From Virgibacillus senegalensis (lineage in GTDB: Bacteria; Bacillota; Bacilli; Bacillales; Amphibacillaceae): 32,602 nucleotides of DNA. The stretch spans positions 840,413 to 873,014 of the forward strand of contig NZ_LN611425.1 in assembly GCF_000821245.2 (NCBI RefSeq), given 5' to 3'. The translations under genes and the position numbers were made by a program. Position 1 is the first letter of the stretch. Every line of letters begins with the position of its first letter. The notes below the pieces were generated by a model. The model was not told the DNA's origin. It made no database searches and worked only from the letters and a program-made list of their open reading frames with translations. Positions 25,622-32,602 of this stretch are shown one piece after another.

Positions 25622-25820
25622 TGACTTTAGGTCTGTATAAAATCTTTCTCTTTTGTTACTTTAGTCCCCTTTCCTACCCTGTAATATCCAATTCCACATT
25701 TATCCTTCTATGTCGAACCATGTCTTATTTCCTTTGTTTTCATTATTACACACTCCTGCCAAAAAGAAAATATTAGGTGACCAAAAAATAAATAATTCTC
25801 CAATTAGGCATAATTATTCC

Positions 25821-25850
25821 AAATACCCCATTCTTTCGACCTGGGTATTT
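25821..25850. repeat. 8-bp inverted repeat downstream of the codY terminator
   Basis: AAATACCC (25821-25828) and GGGTATTT (25843-25850) are perfect inverted repeats around a 14-base centre. They lie just beyond the codY terminator in the direction of transcription. There is no T tract on either side. It could be a protein-binding site or a stray hairpin. The remaining bases from about 25625 to 25820 are A/T-rich, and I see no gene or clear site in them. Confidence 0.4.
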
Positions 25851-25856
25851 AGGCAC

Positions 25857-25909
25857 AAAAAAACCTTCCTGCCGTTGTGCGCTATTAAAGCGGCACAACA
25901 GCAGGAAGG
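25857..25909 (-). terminator. Intrinsic terminator after codY
   Basis: A 17-bp stem (25909-25893 with 25880-25864, one G-U pair) with a 12-base loop is followed by seven T residues on the transcript strand. It begins 20 bases after the codY stop. This cleanly ends the xerC-hslVU-codY operon before the fla/che promoter. The poly-T lies on the minus-strand side only. Confidence 0.93.
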
Positions 25910-25928
25910 GCAACCTGCTACATCCAAC

Positions 25929-26708
25929 TTAATTGGACTTGATTTTTTGTAATTCAACGAGGAATTTGTTGTTCAATACTTTGATGTATGTTCCTTTCAT
26001 GCCAAGGGAACGGGATTCTATTACACCTGCACTCTCCAGTTTCCTTAGTGCATTAACGATTACAGATCTGGTGATCCCTACTCGGTCAGCAATTTTACTT
26101 GCTACTAGAAGACCTTCATTTCCATCCAGTTCATCAAAAATATGTTCGATGGCTTCGAGTTCACTATACGATAGCGAACTGATCGCCATCTGGACAACAG
26201 CTTTACTTCTGGCCTCCATTTCAATTTCCTCGGTTTTTTCATGGAGGATTTCCATTCCTACAACCGTTGCTCCATATTCAGCGAGTAAAAGGTCATCCTC
26301 ATTGAAACTTTGCGTCAGTCTGCTTAAGATCAACGTACCTAGACGCTCTCCGCCTCCAATGATTGGCACGATTGTCGTAAGACCCTTTTGGAAAAGTTCT
26401 TTATTCTCCACAGGAAAAGCGGTATATGGGCTGTCTATATCGATATTCGAAGTAGTTTCCTGAATGTTAAACAAACTATCAGTGTATTCTTTAGGAAATT
26501 GCCTTTCTTCCAACATTGATTTCATTCGTTCATTTTCGATTTGCTGATTGATAGCAAAGCCCAAAAGCTTTCCTCTACGGCTGACTACAAATATATTGGC
26601 CGTGATAATGTCTCTCAGCGTAGCAGACATGTCATTGAAGTTTACTGACTTCCCTGTTGTTTTTTGTAACATTGAATTAATCTTTCTAGTGCGGTTTAAT
26701 AAATCCAT
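25929..26708 (-). CDS. codY: Global GTP/branched-chain-amino-acid-sensing repressor CodY
   Basis: A 259-aa regulator, the same length as B. subtilis CodY. The N-terminal GAF domain (about residues 1-155) binds Ile, Leu and Val. The C-terminal winged helix-turn-helix has [31 protein letters not shown] with the recognition helix at about residues 203-222. It represses nutrient-acquisition and motility genes while GTP and branched-chain amino acids are plentiful. GGAGG lies six bases before the ATG, 21 bases after the hslU stop. A strong terminator follows. Confidence 0.98.
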   Translation of the reverse strand: MDLLNRTRKINSMLQKTTGKSVNFNDMSATLRDIITANIFVVSRRGKLLGFAINQQIENERMKSMLEERQFPKEYTDSLFNIQETTSNIDIDSPYTAFPVENKELFQKGLTTIVPIIGGGERLGTLILSRLTQSFNEDDLLLAEYGATVVGMEILHEKTEEIEMEARSKAVVQMAISSLSYSELEAIEHIFDELDGNEGLLVASKIADRVGITRSVIVNALRKLESAGVIESRSLGMKGTYIKVLNNKFLVELQKIKSN

Positions 26709-26729
26709 TGTTATCCTCCAATCATGTAT

Positions 26730-28124
26730 TTACAATATATACTGGCTTAAATCCTTATTTTTTGCGATACTGCTTAATTTTTCATCCACATATTGAGGAG
26801 TTATTTCTACCTTCCCCATATTGATATCCGGCGCTTCAAAAGACAAGTCTTCCAAAAGTTTTTCCAGGATAGTATGAAGTCTACGCGCCCCGATATTATC
26901 TGTTTCCTGGTTGACATTAAAAGCGACCTCGGCAATTCTAGTCACAGCATCGTCCGTAAATTCCACTTTTATACCTTCTGTACCCAGAAGAGCCTGATAC
27001 TGTTTCAACAACGCGTTAGAAGGCTCGGTTAAGATATTGCGGAAATCCTCAATCGACAATTTGTCAAATTCCACCCGGATCGGGAAACGACCTTGCAGTT
27101 CCGGTATCAGATCTGACGGCTTCGCCATGTGAAAAGCCCCTGCCGCAATGAACAAAATGTGATCAGTCTGTACTGGACCGTGCTTCGTGACCACAGTCGA
27201 TCCTTCCACAATCGGCAGAATATCGCGCTGCACCCCTTCTCTCGACACGTTAGCCGATTGCTCGCTTTTTCCAGCTACCTTATCAATTTCATCAATAAAA
27301 ATCATCCCTGATTGCTCTACTTTCTCAACAGCATCCTGGGCGACTTCATCCATGTCGATAAGTTTTTGTGCTTCCTGCTGTGTCAAAACCTTTCTTGCTT
27401 CTGATACAGGAAGACGCCGTTTCTTCTTCTTTTTCGGCATAAATTGACCAAAGGCGTCCTGCATGTTCATCCCCATTTGCTCCATTCCCGAACCTTGAAG
27501 CATGTCAAACATGGAGGGGGTCTGCTCATCCACTTCTATCGTGACCATCCTGTCCTCCAATTCCCCAAGTGAAAGTTGTTGACGGATGCGTTTGCGCCTG
27601 CTTTCGATTTCCTGATGATCACTCTTCTGTTCCTGATCCTGCTGGTCATCGCCTTGCTGTGGGAAAAACATTTCCAGCGGATTTTTAAAGTTATTCTGTT
27701 TTTTCTCTTCTGGTACCAGTATTTTGACAAGCCGTTTGTTTGCCTGTTCTTCCGCTTTATCCATCACTGCGGCCATCTTTTCCTGTTTGACCATCCGCAC
27801 AGCCATTTCAACCAAGTCCCGTACCATGGATTCCACATCACGCCCTACATAACCGACCTCCGTGAATTTGGTTGCTTCCACTTTTACAAACGGGGCTCCG
27901 ACAAGCTTTGCCAGACGTCTGGCAACTTCTGTTTTCCCCACTCCTGTCGGACCGATCATCAAAATATTTTTTGGTACGATTTCATCGCGCAGTTTATCTT
28001 CAAGTTGCATCCTTCTATAGCGATTCCGCAGTGCAATAGCAACCGATTTTTTAGCGTTGGTTTGACCAATTATGTATTGATCGAGTTGTTCGACAATTTG
28101 CCTTGGTGTCTTATTTAACGCCAT
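26730..28124 (-). CDS. hslU: ATP-dependent protease ATPase subunit HslU (ClpY)
   Basis: A 464-aa AAA+ unfoldase. It has Walker A ([15 protein letters not shown], about residue 57), the pore-loop motif GYVGRDVE, a charged I domain (about 110-240) with a Lys/Arg stretch, Walker B ([12 protein letters not shown]) and the sensor-2 region [22 protein letters not shown]. The C-terminal peptide SQYIL inserts into HslV to activate it. The hexamer unfolds substrates for the HslV chamber encoded just upstream. AAAGGAGG precedes the ATG. Confidence 0.98.
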   Translation of the reverse strand: MALNKTPRQIVEQLDQYIIGQTNAKKSVAIALRNRYRRMQLEDKLRDEIVPKNILMIGPTGVGKTEVARRLAKLVGAPFVKVEATKFTEVGYVGRDVESMVRDLVEMAVRMVKQEKMAAVMDKAEEQANKRLVKILVPEEKKQNNFKNPLEMFFPQQGDDQQDQEQKSDHQEIESRRKRIRQQLSLGELEDRMVTIEVDEQTPSMFDMLQGSGMEQMGMNMQDAFGQFMPKKKKKRRLPVSEARKVLTQQEAQKLIDMDEVAQDAVEKVEQSGMIFIDEIDKVAGKSEQSANVSREGVQRDILPIVEGSTVVTKHGPVQTDHILFIAAGAFHMAKPSDLIPELQGRFPIRVEFDKLSIEDFRNILTEPSNALLKQYQALLGTEGIKVEFTDDAVTRIAEVAFNVNQETDNIGARRLHTILEKLLEDLSFEAPDINMGKVEITPQYVDEKLSSIAKNKDLSQYIL

Positions 28125-28143
28125 CTCAGCAAACCCTCCTTTT

Positions 28144-28692
28144 TTAATCTAACACCTCGAGAGTTATATGGTTATTGGTATACACACATATTTCTCCGGC
28201 CACTTCCATGGCTGCCAGCGCAATATCCTTTGCAGATAAATCTTTGGAATGACGGGTCAATGCCCGACCCGCACTCAAGGCGTAATTTCCGCCGGATCCA
28301 ATTGCAAGCAAACCATCATCCGGTTCAATTACCTCGCCTGTTCCGGATACTAGCAGCATTTCTTCTTTGTCCATAACAATCAGCATAGCCTCGAGCTTGC
28401 GCAAAACTTTGTCGCTGCGCCATTCTTTCGCTAACTCTACAGCAGCCCTTGATAAATTCCCGTTGTATGCTTCCAATTTACCTTCGAATTTTTCAAACAA
28501 AGTGAATGCATCTGCTACCGATCCGGCAAATCCAGCCAACACTTTCCCTCTGTATAGCCGGCGAACCTTTTTAGCTTTATGTTTCATGACGACCGCATTG
28601 CCTAATGTCACTTGTCCGTCACCGCTCATTGCACTCTGCCCATTATGCTGCACCGCAAATATAGTTGTGGCATGGAATTGTTGTGGCTCCAT
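28144..28692 (-). CDS. hslV: ATP-dependent protease proteolytic subunit HslV (ClpQ)
   Basis: A 182-aa proteasome-beta-like peptidase. The core starts [41 protein letters not shown], continues with [20 protein letters not shown] and [14 protein letters not shown], and ends [15 protein letters not shown]. subtilis ClpQ begins with a catalytic N-terminal Ser after Met; here residue 2 is Glu ([10 protein letters not shown]). The nucleophile is therefore more likely Thr9 after removal of the first eight residues, as in threonine-type HslV. The ATG at 28692 is chosen because AGGAGGT lies six bases upstream; an in-frame upstream extension lacks family similarity. It starts 16 bases after the xerC stop. 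Confidence 0.97.
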   Translation of the reverse strand: MEPQQFHATTIFAVQHNGQSAMSGDGQVTLGNAVVMKHKAKKVRRLYRGKVLAGFAGSVADAFTLFEKFEGKLEAYNGNLSRAAVELAKEWRSDKVLRKLEAMLIVMDKEEMLLVSGTGEVIEPDDGLLAIGSGGNYALSAGRALTRHSKDLSAKDIALAAMEVAGEICVYTNNHITLEVLD

Positions 28693-28708
28693 AAAAGTAC
28701 CTCCTCCA

Positions 28709-29626
28709 CTAATCATTTTTGTGCTTTGCCCTTGGATGGCTGTTCATGTATATTTTCCGTAGATGGTCTTTGGTTACGTGTGTATAAATTTGGGTCGAAG
28801 ATAGATGCTCATGGCCAAGGAGCTCTTGAACCACCCGCAAATCTGCTCCTTCATTCAGCAAATGTGTTGCAAAAGTATGCCTCAACTTGTGAGGATGAAG
28901 ATGAACAGTCAGCGCAGCGTCTTTAACCATCTTTTCCAAGATCAGCCTTAATCCGCGTGCGGTCAAAGGGTTTCCCCGAGCGTTTAAAAAAACGGCAGAA
29001 GAAGGATTCGCCGTTTTCTGTAACAATTTCTCTCTTCCATTATTTATGTAGTTTTGCATGGCGGCTTCTGCAAAACGACCAAACGGTAGGTATCTTTCTT
29101 TTCTTCCTTTCCCTCTGACCAGCAATGTTCCAATGTCAAAATCAATATCCTCCAGCTTCAAACCAGTACACTCACTAACACGGATCCCTGTAGCATAAAT
29201 CAACTCGAGAATAGCTTGGTTTCTTTGACCAGTTTCCGTTGTTAGATCACTGACTTCAAACAAACGTTCCAGTTCTTCGGCATACAAAAAACCGGGCACT
29301 GGCTGGTCCGTTTTTGGAAGAGTTACCTGTGTGAAAGGATTCACTTCTACATATGTTTCCCGATCGAGAAACTTGTAAAAACTACGCAGGCTTGAAATTT
29401 TTCTGGAGACGCTTCTCCTTGATAACTTTTTTTCATACAAGGTTGTCAAGTAGGTCCGCACAACCTGGTGATCGACTAATTCCAATTGATCGATGGCTTG
29501 CTGTTTCAGAAAACCGAAAAAATTTTCTATATCACTTTGATAGTAATCAATCGTATATTCGGAAGCGTTCTTCTCAATTTGCAAGTATTCTGTAAAGGCT
29601 TTCTTTGCGTCATTCCAGTTTATCAT
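28709..29626 (-). CDS. xerC: Tyrosine recombinase XerC (CodV)
   Basis: A 305-aa site-specific recombinase that resolves chromosome dimers at dif together with XerD. The N-terminal SAM-like core-binding domain is at about residues 1-90. The catalytic domain has the Arg in [11 protein letters not shown], the Lys in [25 protein letters not shown], and the His/Tyr pair in [15 protein letters not shown]. The length matches B. subtilis CodV (304 aa). I start at the ATG at 29626, six bases after GAGGTGGGG; an upstream in-frame extension has no SD. First gene of the xerC-hslV-hslU-codY operon. Confidence 0.97.
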   Translation of the reverse strand: MINWNDAKKAFTEYLQIEKNASEYTIDYYQSDIENFFGFLKQQAIDQLELVDHQVVRTYLTTLYEKKLSRRSVSRKISSLRSFYKFLDRETYVEVNPFTQVTLPKTDQPVPGFLYAEELERLFEVSDLTTETGQRNQAILELIYATGIRVSECTGLKLEDIDFDIGTLLVRGKGRKERYLPFGRFAEAAMQNYINNGREKLLQKTANPSSAVFLNARGNPLTARGLRLILEKMVKDAALTVHLHPHKLRHTFATHLLNEGADLRVVQELLGHEHLSSTQIYTHVTKDHLRKIYMNSHPRAKHKND

Positions 29627-29652
29627 TTCCCCACCTCGCTCAAGGCGTTTAA

Positions 29653-29701
29653 ATAGTAACACAAGTGCCCTCGTCCACGCAATAAATTTTACTAAATTGT
29701 A
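29653..29701 (-). promoter_or_regulatory. Candidate promoter(s) of the xerC-hslVU-codY operon
   Basis: The nearer candidate is TACTAT (29658-29653) with an upstream TG in extended -10 position and a weak TTGCGT 18 bases before it (29682-29677). A second extended -10, TG-T-TACAAT, ends at 29696. A promoter is expected here because a terminator-like hairpin lies just upstream and the xerC SD just downstream. Which one is used cannot be read from sequence. Confidence 0.45.
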
Positions 29702-29754
29702 ACAAAATTCAGAATTGCGCTATCTGTTCTGCATTGTTTCCTTATTACGCTGTG

Positions 29755-29813
29755 GAAAACAAAAGAGACGGCTGTTAACTGGAGGAAATTCGACAACCTT
29801 CGCAGCAACAGCC
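29755..29813 (-). terminator. Probable terminator after the 122-aa gene
   Basis: On the transcript strand GGCTGTT (29813-29807) and AACAGCC (29776-29770) form a 7-bp stem around a long, partly pairing 30-base interior. A T-rich run with interruptions (GTCTCTTTTGTTTT) follows. It lies about 65 bases after the stop of the unknown gene. The long loop makes it weaker than the codY and topA terminators. Confidence 0.5.
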
Positions 29814-29877
29814 TGAAAGTACTGTCAAGGTAAACTCTCTTACAGAACGGTAATTATATCTTTTATACGTACTGGTG

Positions 29878-30246
29878 TCAACTTAAATCTTCCGGTTTGT
29901 TGGTTTGATACGTTATCGGTTCTCTCTCCAGATCCAAGATACCGATTTCTTTAATTTTTTCTTTCGTTTCTGGGGTACCAAGTTCATAGATCCGTTGATA
30001 GATATTCAGCATTTCATCGTCATACTTTTTTCGTTCCTGATCTGCTTTTACTTCTTGAAAGGGAGCCTCATAGTGTAATTCTGCTGAACGGCTTCCCGCT
30101 AGATGCTGTTCATGAAACAGGTTTTCCAAGCTTAACTTATCCTCATAATCGCCTTCAATTTCATATTCAACGCTGTTATCGAAAGCTGGTACCGTCTTCA
30201 CTTCTCCGGAATCTACCTTCACATAATATTTTCGCTTTTCAGACAT
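29878..30246 (-). CDS. Conserved-looking small protein of unknown function (122 aa)
   Basis: A 122-aa, acidic, soluble protein with no signal peptide or membrane helix. It starts MSEKRKYYVKVDSGEV, has an acidic middle (EIEGDYEDKLSLENLF), and ends with a helical section (YDDEMLNIYQRIYELGTPETKEKIKEIGIL). I do not recognise a function. The pattern of a short YYVxVDSGEV strand plus a C-terminal YDxxMxxIYxxIYxLG helix recalls small uncharacterised Bacillaceae proteins, but I cannot name the family. The ATG at 30246 has a near-perfect AGGAGGG six bases upstream. It is monocistronic, with its own promoter-like and terminator-like sequences, and occupies the place where B. subtilis has trmFO. Confidence 0.82.
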   Translation of the reverse strand: MSEKRKYYVKVDSGEVKTVPAFDNSVEYEIEGDYEDKLSLENLFHEQHLAGSRSAELHYEAPFQEVKADQERKKYDDEMLNIYQRIYELGTPETKEKIKEIGILDLEREPITYQTNKPEDLS

Positions 30247-30271
30247 ATTATCCCTCCTATTCACCATTCTC

Positions 30272-30297
30272 ATACCCTGTTCGGCAAGAAAAATAAC
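30272..30297 (-). promoter_or_regulatory. Candidate sigma-B-type promoter of the 122-aa gene
   Basis: GTTATT (30297-30292), 14 bases, GGGTAT (30277-30272). The -10 is a perfect sigma-B match and the spacing is typical; the -35 matches GTTTAA only at its first three bases. The predicted start site gives a leader of about 18-20 bases containing the SD. No comparable sigma-A promoter was seen. If real, the gene would be stress-induced. Confidence 0.35.
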
Positions 30298-30424
30298 GTT
30301 TAACTCTTTCTTAGGAACCTTCCCTACTATGTGCTAGAGGGGGGAAAGAAAGAGATACACATCGAACAAGAGCTTGTACCTTTCAATCAGTATAGCGGAA
30401 ATATAAGTTTGGAGTAGCTGATCG

Positions 30425-30463
30425 AGCTTGAAAAAGGGAAATACAAGACCCTTTTTAAAAGCT
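30425..30463. terminator. Bidirectional terminator-like hairpin in the topA-xerC gap
   Basis: AAAAAGGG (30431-30438) and CCCTTTTT (30449-30456) form a perfect 8-bp stem with a 10-base loop. AGCTT/AAGCT extends the stem outside a one- and two-base mismatch. A and T runs at the stem base could work in either direction. It lies between the palindromic repeat and the 122-aa gene, so it could stop read-through from topA or from the repeat. Confidence 0.45.
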
Positions 30464-30557
30464 TTGGTTCTCAGTCAAATGTGGTGGGGTGACTTTCACT
30501 GTACCAGTTCTTTATCCCAAGGACTCAACCCGAAAAAATAGCGATTAAACAAAGACC

Positions 30558-30669
30558 GCAGTGTAAATAAACTCCCTTTCCGCGGACGAACGCCCGAGCC
30601 TCCCCGCAAGACCCGCTGTGGGGTCTCGTTCGTCCGTTTTTCCGCAGGAGTCTCGCTTATTTCCACTGC
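30558..30669. repeat. 112-bp palindromic intergenic repeat with terminal inverted repeats
   Basis: The ends, GCAGTGTAAATAA (30558-30570) and TTATTTCCACTGC (30657-30669), are inverted repeats with one mismatch. Inside, CGGACGAACG (30583-30592) pairs perfectly with CGTTCGTCCG (30627-30636), and AGACCC (30609-30614) with GGGTCT (30621-30626) around a six-base loop. The core is much more G/C-rich than its surroundings. The wording (TTTCCGC, GGAGTCTCGC) resembles dispersed intergenic palindromes I have seen in Bacillaceae genomes. It encodes nothing and may be a MITE- or REP-like element. Confidence 0.72.
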
Positions 30670-30889
30670 TATGCAAATTCGCTTTAAGATAACGAGTTAG
30701 AGGATGAAAAACTGAGTAAAATCTATATTTTTCTGGTTAAATATTTCAGCCTTTTTGACCGCTTGTTGATCTTCTAGACAAACTTCCTCCAACAGCCAAA
30801 ACTTCTAGAATAACATGACATTGCACTCCTATCCCTCTCTTTCTCCTTTGCTCCACATTCAGTATAGAGCCAACTCTTTCGAGGAAATG

Positions 30890-30924
30890 AAAAAAAGCAT
30901 CAAGCCGCAGCCTGATGCTTTTTT
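30890..30924 (-). terminator. Intrinsic terminator after topA
   Basis: A perfect 12-bp stem (TGATGCTTTTTT pairing with AAAAAAGCATCA, 30913-30924 with 30891-30902) and a 10-base G/C-rich loop are followed by a seven-T run on the minus strand. It starts seven bases after the topA stop. The symmetry of the A and T runs means it could also work on the plus strand. Confidence 0.92.
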
Positions 30925-30930
30925 CTTTGT

Positions 30931-32602
30931 TCAATTTTGTGTTTCTTCCTTATAGTCACAATTCGTACATTGGATTTGCGTTCCTTTTTTCGATTTCTTT
31001 TCGACCAGTAAGGAATCGCATTTCGGACATGGACGTGCAATCGGCTTATCCCAAGAAATAAAATCGCATTCCGGATAACGATCACAGCCGTAAAAAGTGC
31101 GCCGCTTTTTCGATTTTCGTTCGACTACGTTTCCTTCTTTACATTTCGGGCACTTAACACCGATTTCCTTCAGAATAGGCTTCGTATTTCTGCATTCCGG
31201 GAAATTGGAGCAAGCTAGAAATTTTCCATACCGACCCATTTTATAAACCATCTCGTGACCACAGTTTTCACAGTCAATTCCTGCTGGTTCATCCTTAATT
31301 TCTATTTTTTCCATTTCTTCGTCTGCTTTTTTCAGGCGCTTGTCAAATCCTTCATAAAATCCACCGATGATTTGAATCCACTGGGTTTTTCCTTCCTCAA
31401 TGGAATCAAGATCGTTTTCCATTTTGACTGTAAAGTCTACATCGATAATCTCCGGGAAAAATTCGCTGAGTAAATCTGTCACAATTTCGCCGAGTTCGGT
31501 CGGTACAAACCGTTTATTATCCAACGTGACATAACCTCTGCGCTGAATCGTATCCAATGTCGGTGCGTAAGTGGATGGCCGGCCAAGCCCCTGTTCTTCC
31601 ATCGTCTTGACTAGACGTGCTTCGGTATATCTCGGCGGCGGCTGGGTAAAATGCTGATTTGGGCGGATTTCTTCCGCCTTGATTACCATCCCTTCCTCTA
31701 GATCAGGAAGTAGCTTATCCTCTTCTTTCTTGTTATCATCCCGTCCTTCTATATATACCTTCATGAAACCTTTAAATTTCACTTTGGATCCGGAAGCACG
31801 GAACTCGACTCCCTGATTAACCAGATGAACAGTCATCGTATCCATCACAGCCGGAGCCATTTGGCTGGCTGCAAAGCGGTCCCATATCAATTTATAGAGT
31901 CGGTATTGATCACGGGAAAGAATACTCTTCAAGGACTTAGGATCGCGATAAATGGAAGTCGGACGGATTGCCTCATGGGCATCCTGTGCTCCTTCAGCAT
32001 TTTTTCCTTTTTTATAGGTTCCGAGATACTCTTTTCCGAAGTTCTCTTCAATATAGGATGCAGACTCTTTTTTTGCTGATTCAGAAATCCGGGTAGAATC
32101 CGTTCTCATATAAGTAATCAAGCCGGTGATGCCCTGTTTCTTGCCCAAGTCAATCCCTTCATATAATTGTTGGGCGACCATCATCGTCTTTCTTGCACGA
32201 AAATTCAACTTCCTAGCCGCTTCCTGTTGAAGGGAAGATGTTGTAAACGGCTGAGAAGGATTCCGTTTGCGTTCCCTTTTATTGACTTTATCAATGGTAA
32301 ATTCTTTTCCTTTTAGGGAACCAAGCACTTCATCTACTTCTTCTTTGTTCGCAAGCTCCCGTTTTTTTCCGTTAATGCCATAGAAAGCACCTTCAAAAGT
32401 GTCTTTATCCTTTAAAAAGTCTGCCTCTATCGACCAATATTCTTCCGGTTTGAAATTTTCTATTTCTCTTTCCCGTTCAATAATCATTTTTACAGCTACA
32501 GATTGGACACGTCCGGCACTAAGCCCCTTTTTCACTTTTTTCCAAAGAAGCGGGCTAATGTTGTATCCAACCAATCTGTCCAAAATCCGACGAGCCTGTT
32601 GG
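30931..32602 (-). CDS. topA: DNA topoisomerase I TopA (partial, C-terminal part)
   Basis: The reading frame is open to the window edge, where it reads [13 protein letters not shown], so the N-terminal TOPRIM domain lies beyond base 32602. The visible 556 codons hold [16 protein letters not shown], the active-site tyrosine and arginine motif [14 protein letters not shown], and [24 protein letters not shown]. Three C-terminal four-cysteine zinc motifs follow ([45 protein letters not shown]). The enzyme relaxes negative supercoils. It ends with a strong terminator, so it is transcriptionally separate from xerC. Confidence 0.98.
   Translation of the reverse strand, partial: QQARRILDRLVGYNISPLLWKKVKKGLSAGRVQSVAVKMIIEREREIENFKPEEYWSIEADFLKDKDTFEGAFYGINGKKRELANKEEVDEVLGSLKGKEFTIDKVNKRERKRNPSQPFTTSSLQQEAARKLNFRARKTMMVAQQLYEGIDLGKKQGITGLITYMRTDSTRISESAKKESASYIEENFGKEYLGTYKKGKNAEGAQDAHEAIRPTSIYRDPKSLKSILSRDQYRLYKLIWDRFAASQMAPAVMDTMTVHLVNQGVEFRASGSKVKFKGFMKVYIEGRDDNKKEEDKLLPDLEEGMVIKAEEIRPNQHFTQPPPRYTEARLVKTMEEQGLGRPSTYAPTLDTIQRRGYVTLDNKRFVPTELGEIVTDLLSEFFPEIIDVDFTVKMENDLDSIEEGKTQWIQIIGGFYEGFDKRLKKADEEMEKIEIKDEPAGIDCENCGHEMVYKMGRYGKFLACSNFPECRNTKPILKEIGVKCPKCKEGNVVERKSKKRRTFYGCDRYPECDFISWDKPIARPCPKCDSLLVEKKSKKGTQIQCTNCDYKEETQN

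Larger units (their letters stand above)
30298..30889. other. Long gene-free gap between topA and the 122-aa gene
   Basis: About 590 bases with no supported gene on either strand. It contains the terminator-like hairpin at 30425-30463 and the palindromic repeat at 30558-30669. The stretch from 30670 to 30889 is A/T- and pyrimidine-rich on the plus strand, with a short duplicated CTTCTAGA, and shows nothing I can interpret. A 62-codon frame at its topA-proximal end overlaps the topA terminator and looks spurious. I searched for FAD-binding motifs of TrmFO here and found none. Confidence 0.6.

Noticed and set aside
25933-26463. 176-codon plus-strand frame opposite codY
   Set aside because: It is Ser-rich from reading codY backwards; no start signals or recognisable domain.
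27576-28118. 180-codon plus-strand frame opposite hslU
   Set aside because: It is an antisense shadow of a well-identified gene: Phe/Cys/His-rich and without an SD or family motif.
29706-29716. Perfect palindrome AATTCTGAATT near the xerC promoter as a CodY box
   Set aside because: The core TTCTGAA fits, but only 9 of 15 positions match the full CodY box, which is too weak; it may be chance in A/T-rich DNA.
30298-30889. Remnant of a trmFO pseudogene
   Set aside because: No GxGxxG dinucleotide motif or other TrmFO-like stretch could be found in any frame of the gap.
30746-30934. 62-codon minus-strand frame at the topA end of the gap
   Set aside because: It begins inside the topA 3' end, runs through the topA terminator, has no SD and looks like low-complexity chance coding.
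1-32602. A new multi-gene system, prophage, insertion sequence, CRISPR array, tRNA or rRNA
   Set aside because: All genes but one belong to known housekeeping or flagellar/chemotaxis families in their usual order. No transposase, integrase other than XerC, spacer array or RNA gene pattern was seen.

Overview
This window is a core chromosomal locus of a motile, low-GC, Gram-positive Bacillaceae. Gene order and protein sequence match the Bacillus subtilis topA / codV-clpQ-clpY-codY / fla-che region. The protein divergence suggests a relative such as the Oceanobacillus/Virgibacillus/Sediminibacillus group; that placement is inference. All 37 genes I can support lie on the minus strand, so transcription runs from the high-coordinate end to the low one.

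In transcription order, the window opens with topA (3' part only; its start lies beyond base 32602), closed by a strong hairpin terminator. A gap of about 680 bp follows. It holds a 112-bp palindromic repeat with terminal inverted repeats and a second terminator-like hairpin, but no gene. Next comes a 122-aa protein of unknown function behind a possible sigma-B-type promoter. B. subtilis has trmFO (gid) between topA and xerC; no such gene is present here. Then come xerC, hslV (clpQ), hslU (clpY) and codY, with a strong terminator after codY.

After a 445-bp regulatory gap the fla/che operon begins, with overlapping sigma-D-like and sigma-A-like promoters. Its order is flgB-flgC-fliE-fliF-fliG-fliH-fliI-fliJ-ylxF-fliK-flgD-(TIGR02530-type gene)-flgE-swrD-fliL-fliM-fliY-cheY-fliO-fliP-fliQ-fliR-flhB-flhA-flhF-flhG-cheB-cheA-cheW-cheC-cheD. 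CheD is cut by base 1. The operon encodes rod and hook parts, MS and C rings, the type III export apparatus, the GTPase/ATPase pair that places flagella, and the chemotaxis kinase, adaptor, response regulators and CheC/CheD adaptation proteins. Nearly all genes overlap or sit within about 30 bases of each other, which points to strong translational coupling.

I found no broken genes, phage, insertion sequences, CRISPR, tRNA or rRNA, and no undescribed multi-gene system. The points worth a second look are regulatory or structural: a hairpin that may bring a distant Shine-Dalgarno (SD) sequence next to the swrD start, a terminator-like hairpin between fliE and fliF, a probable CTG start for flhB, the structured leader before flgE, the dual promoter with a weak CodY-like box, the palindromic repeat, and the 122-aa gene where trmFO normally lies. 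Several genes have an in-frame GTG inside their SD sequence, and I chose downstream ATG starts for them on spacing and family alignment.
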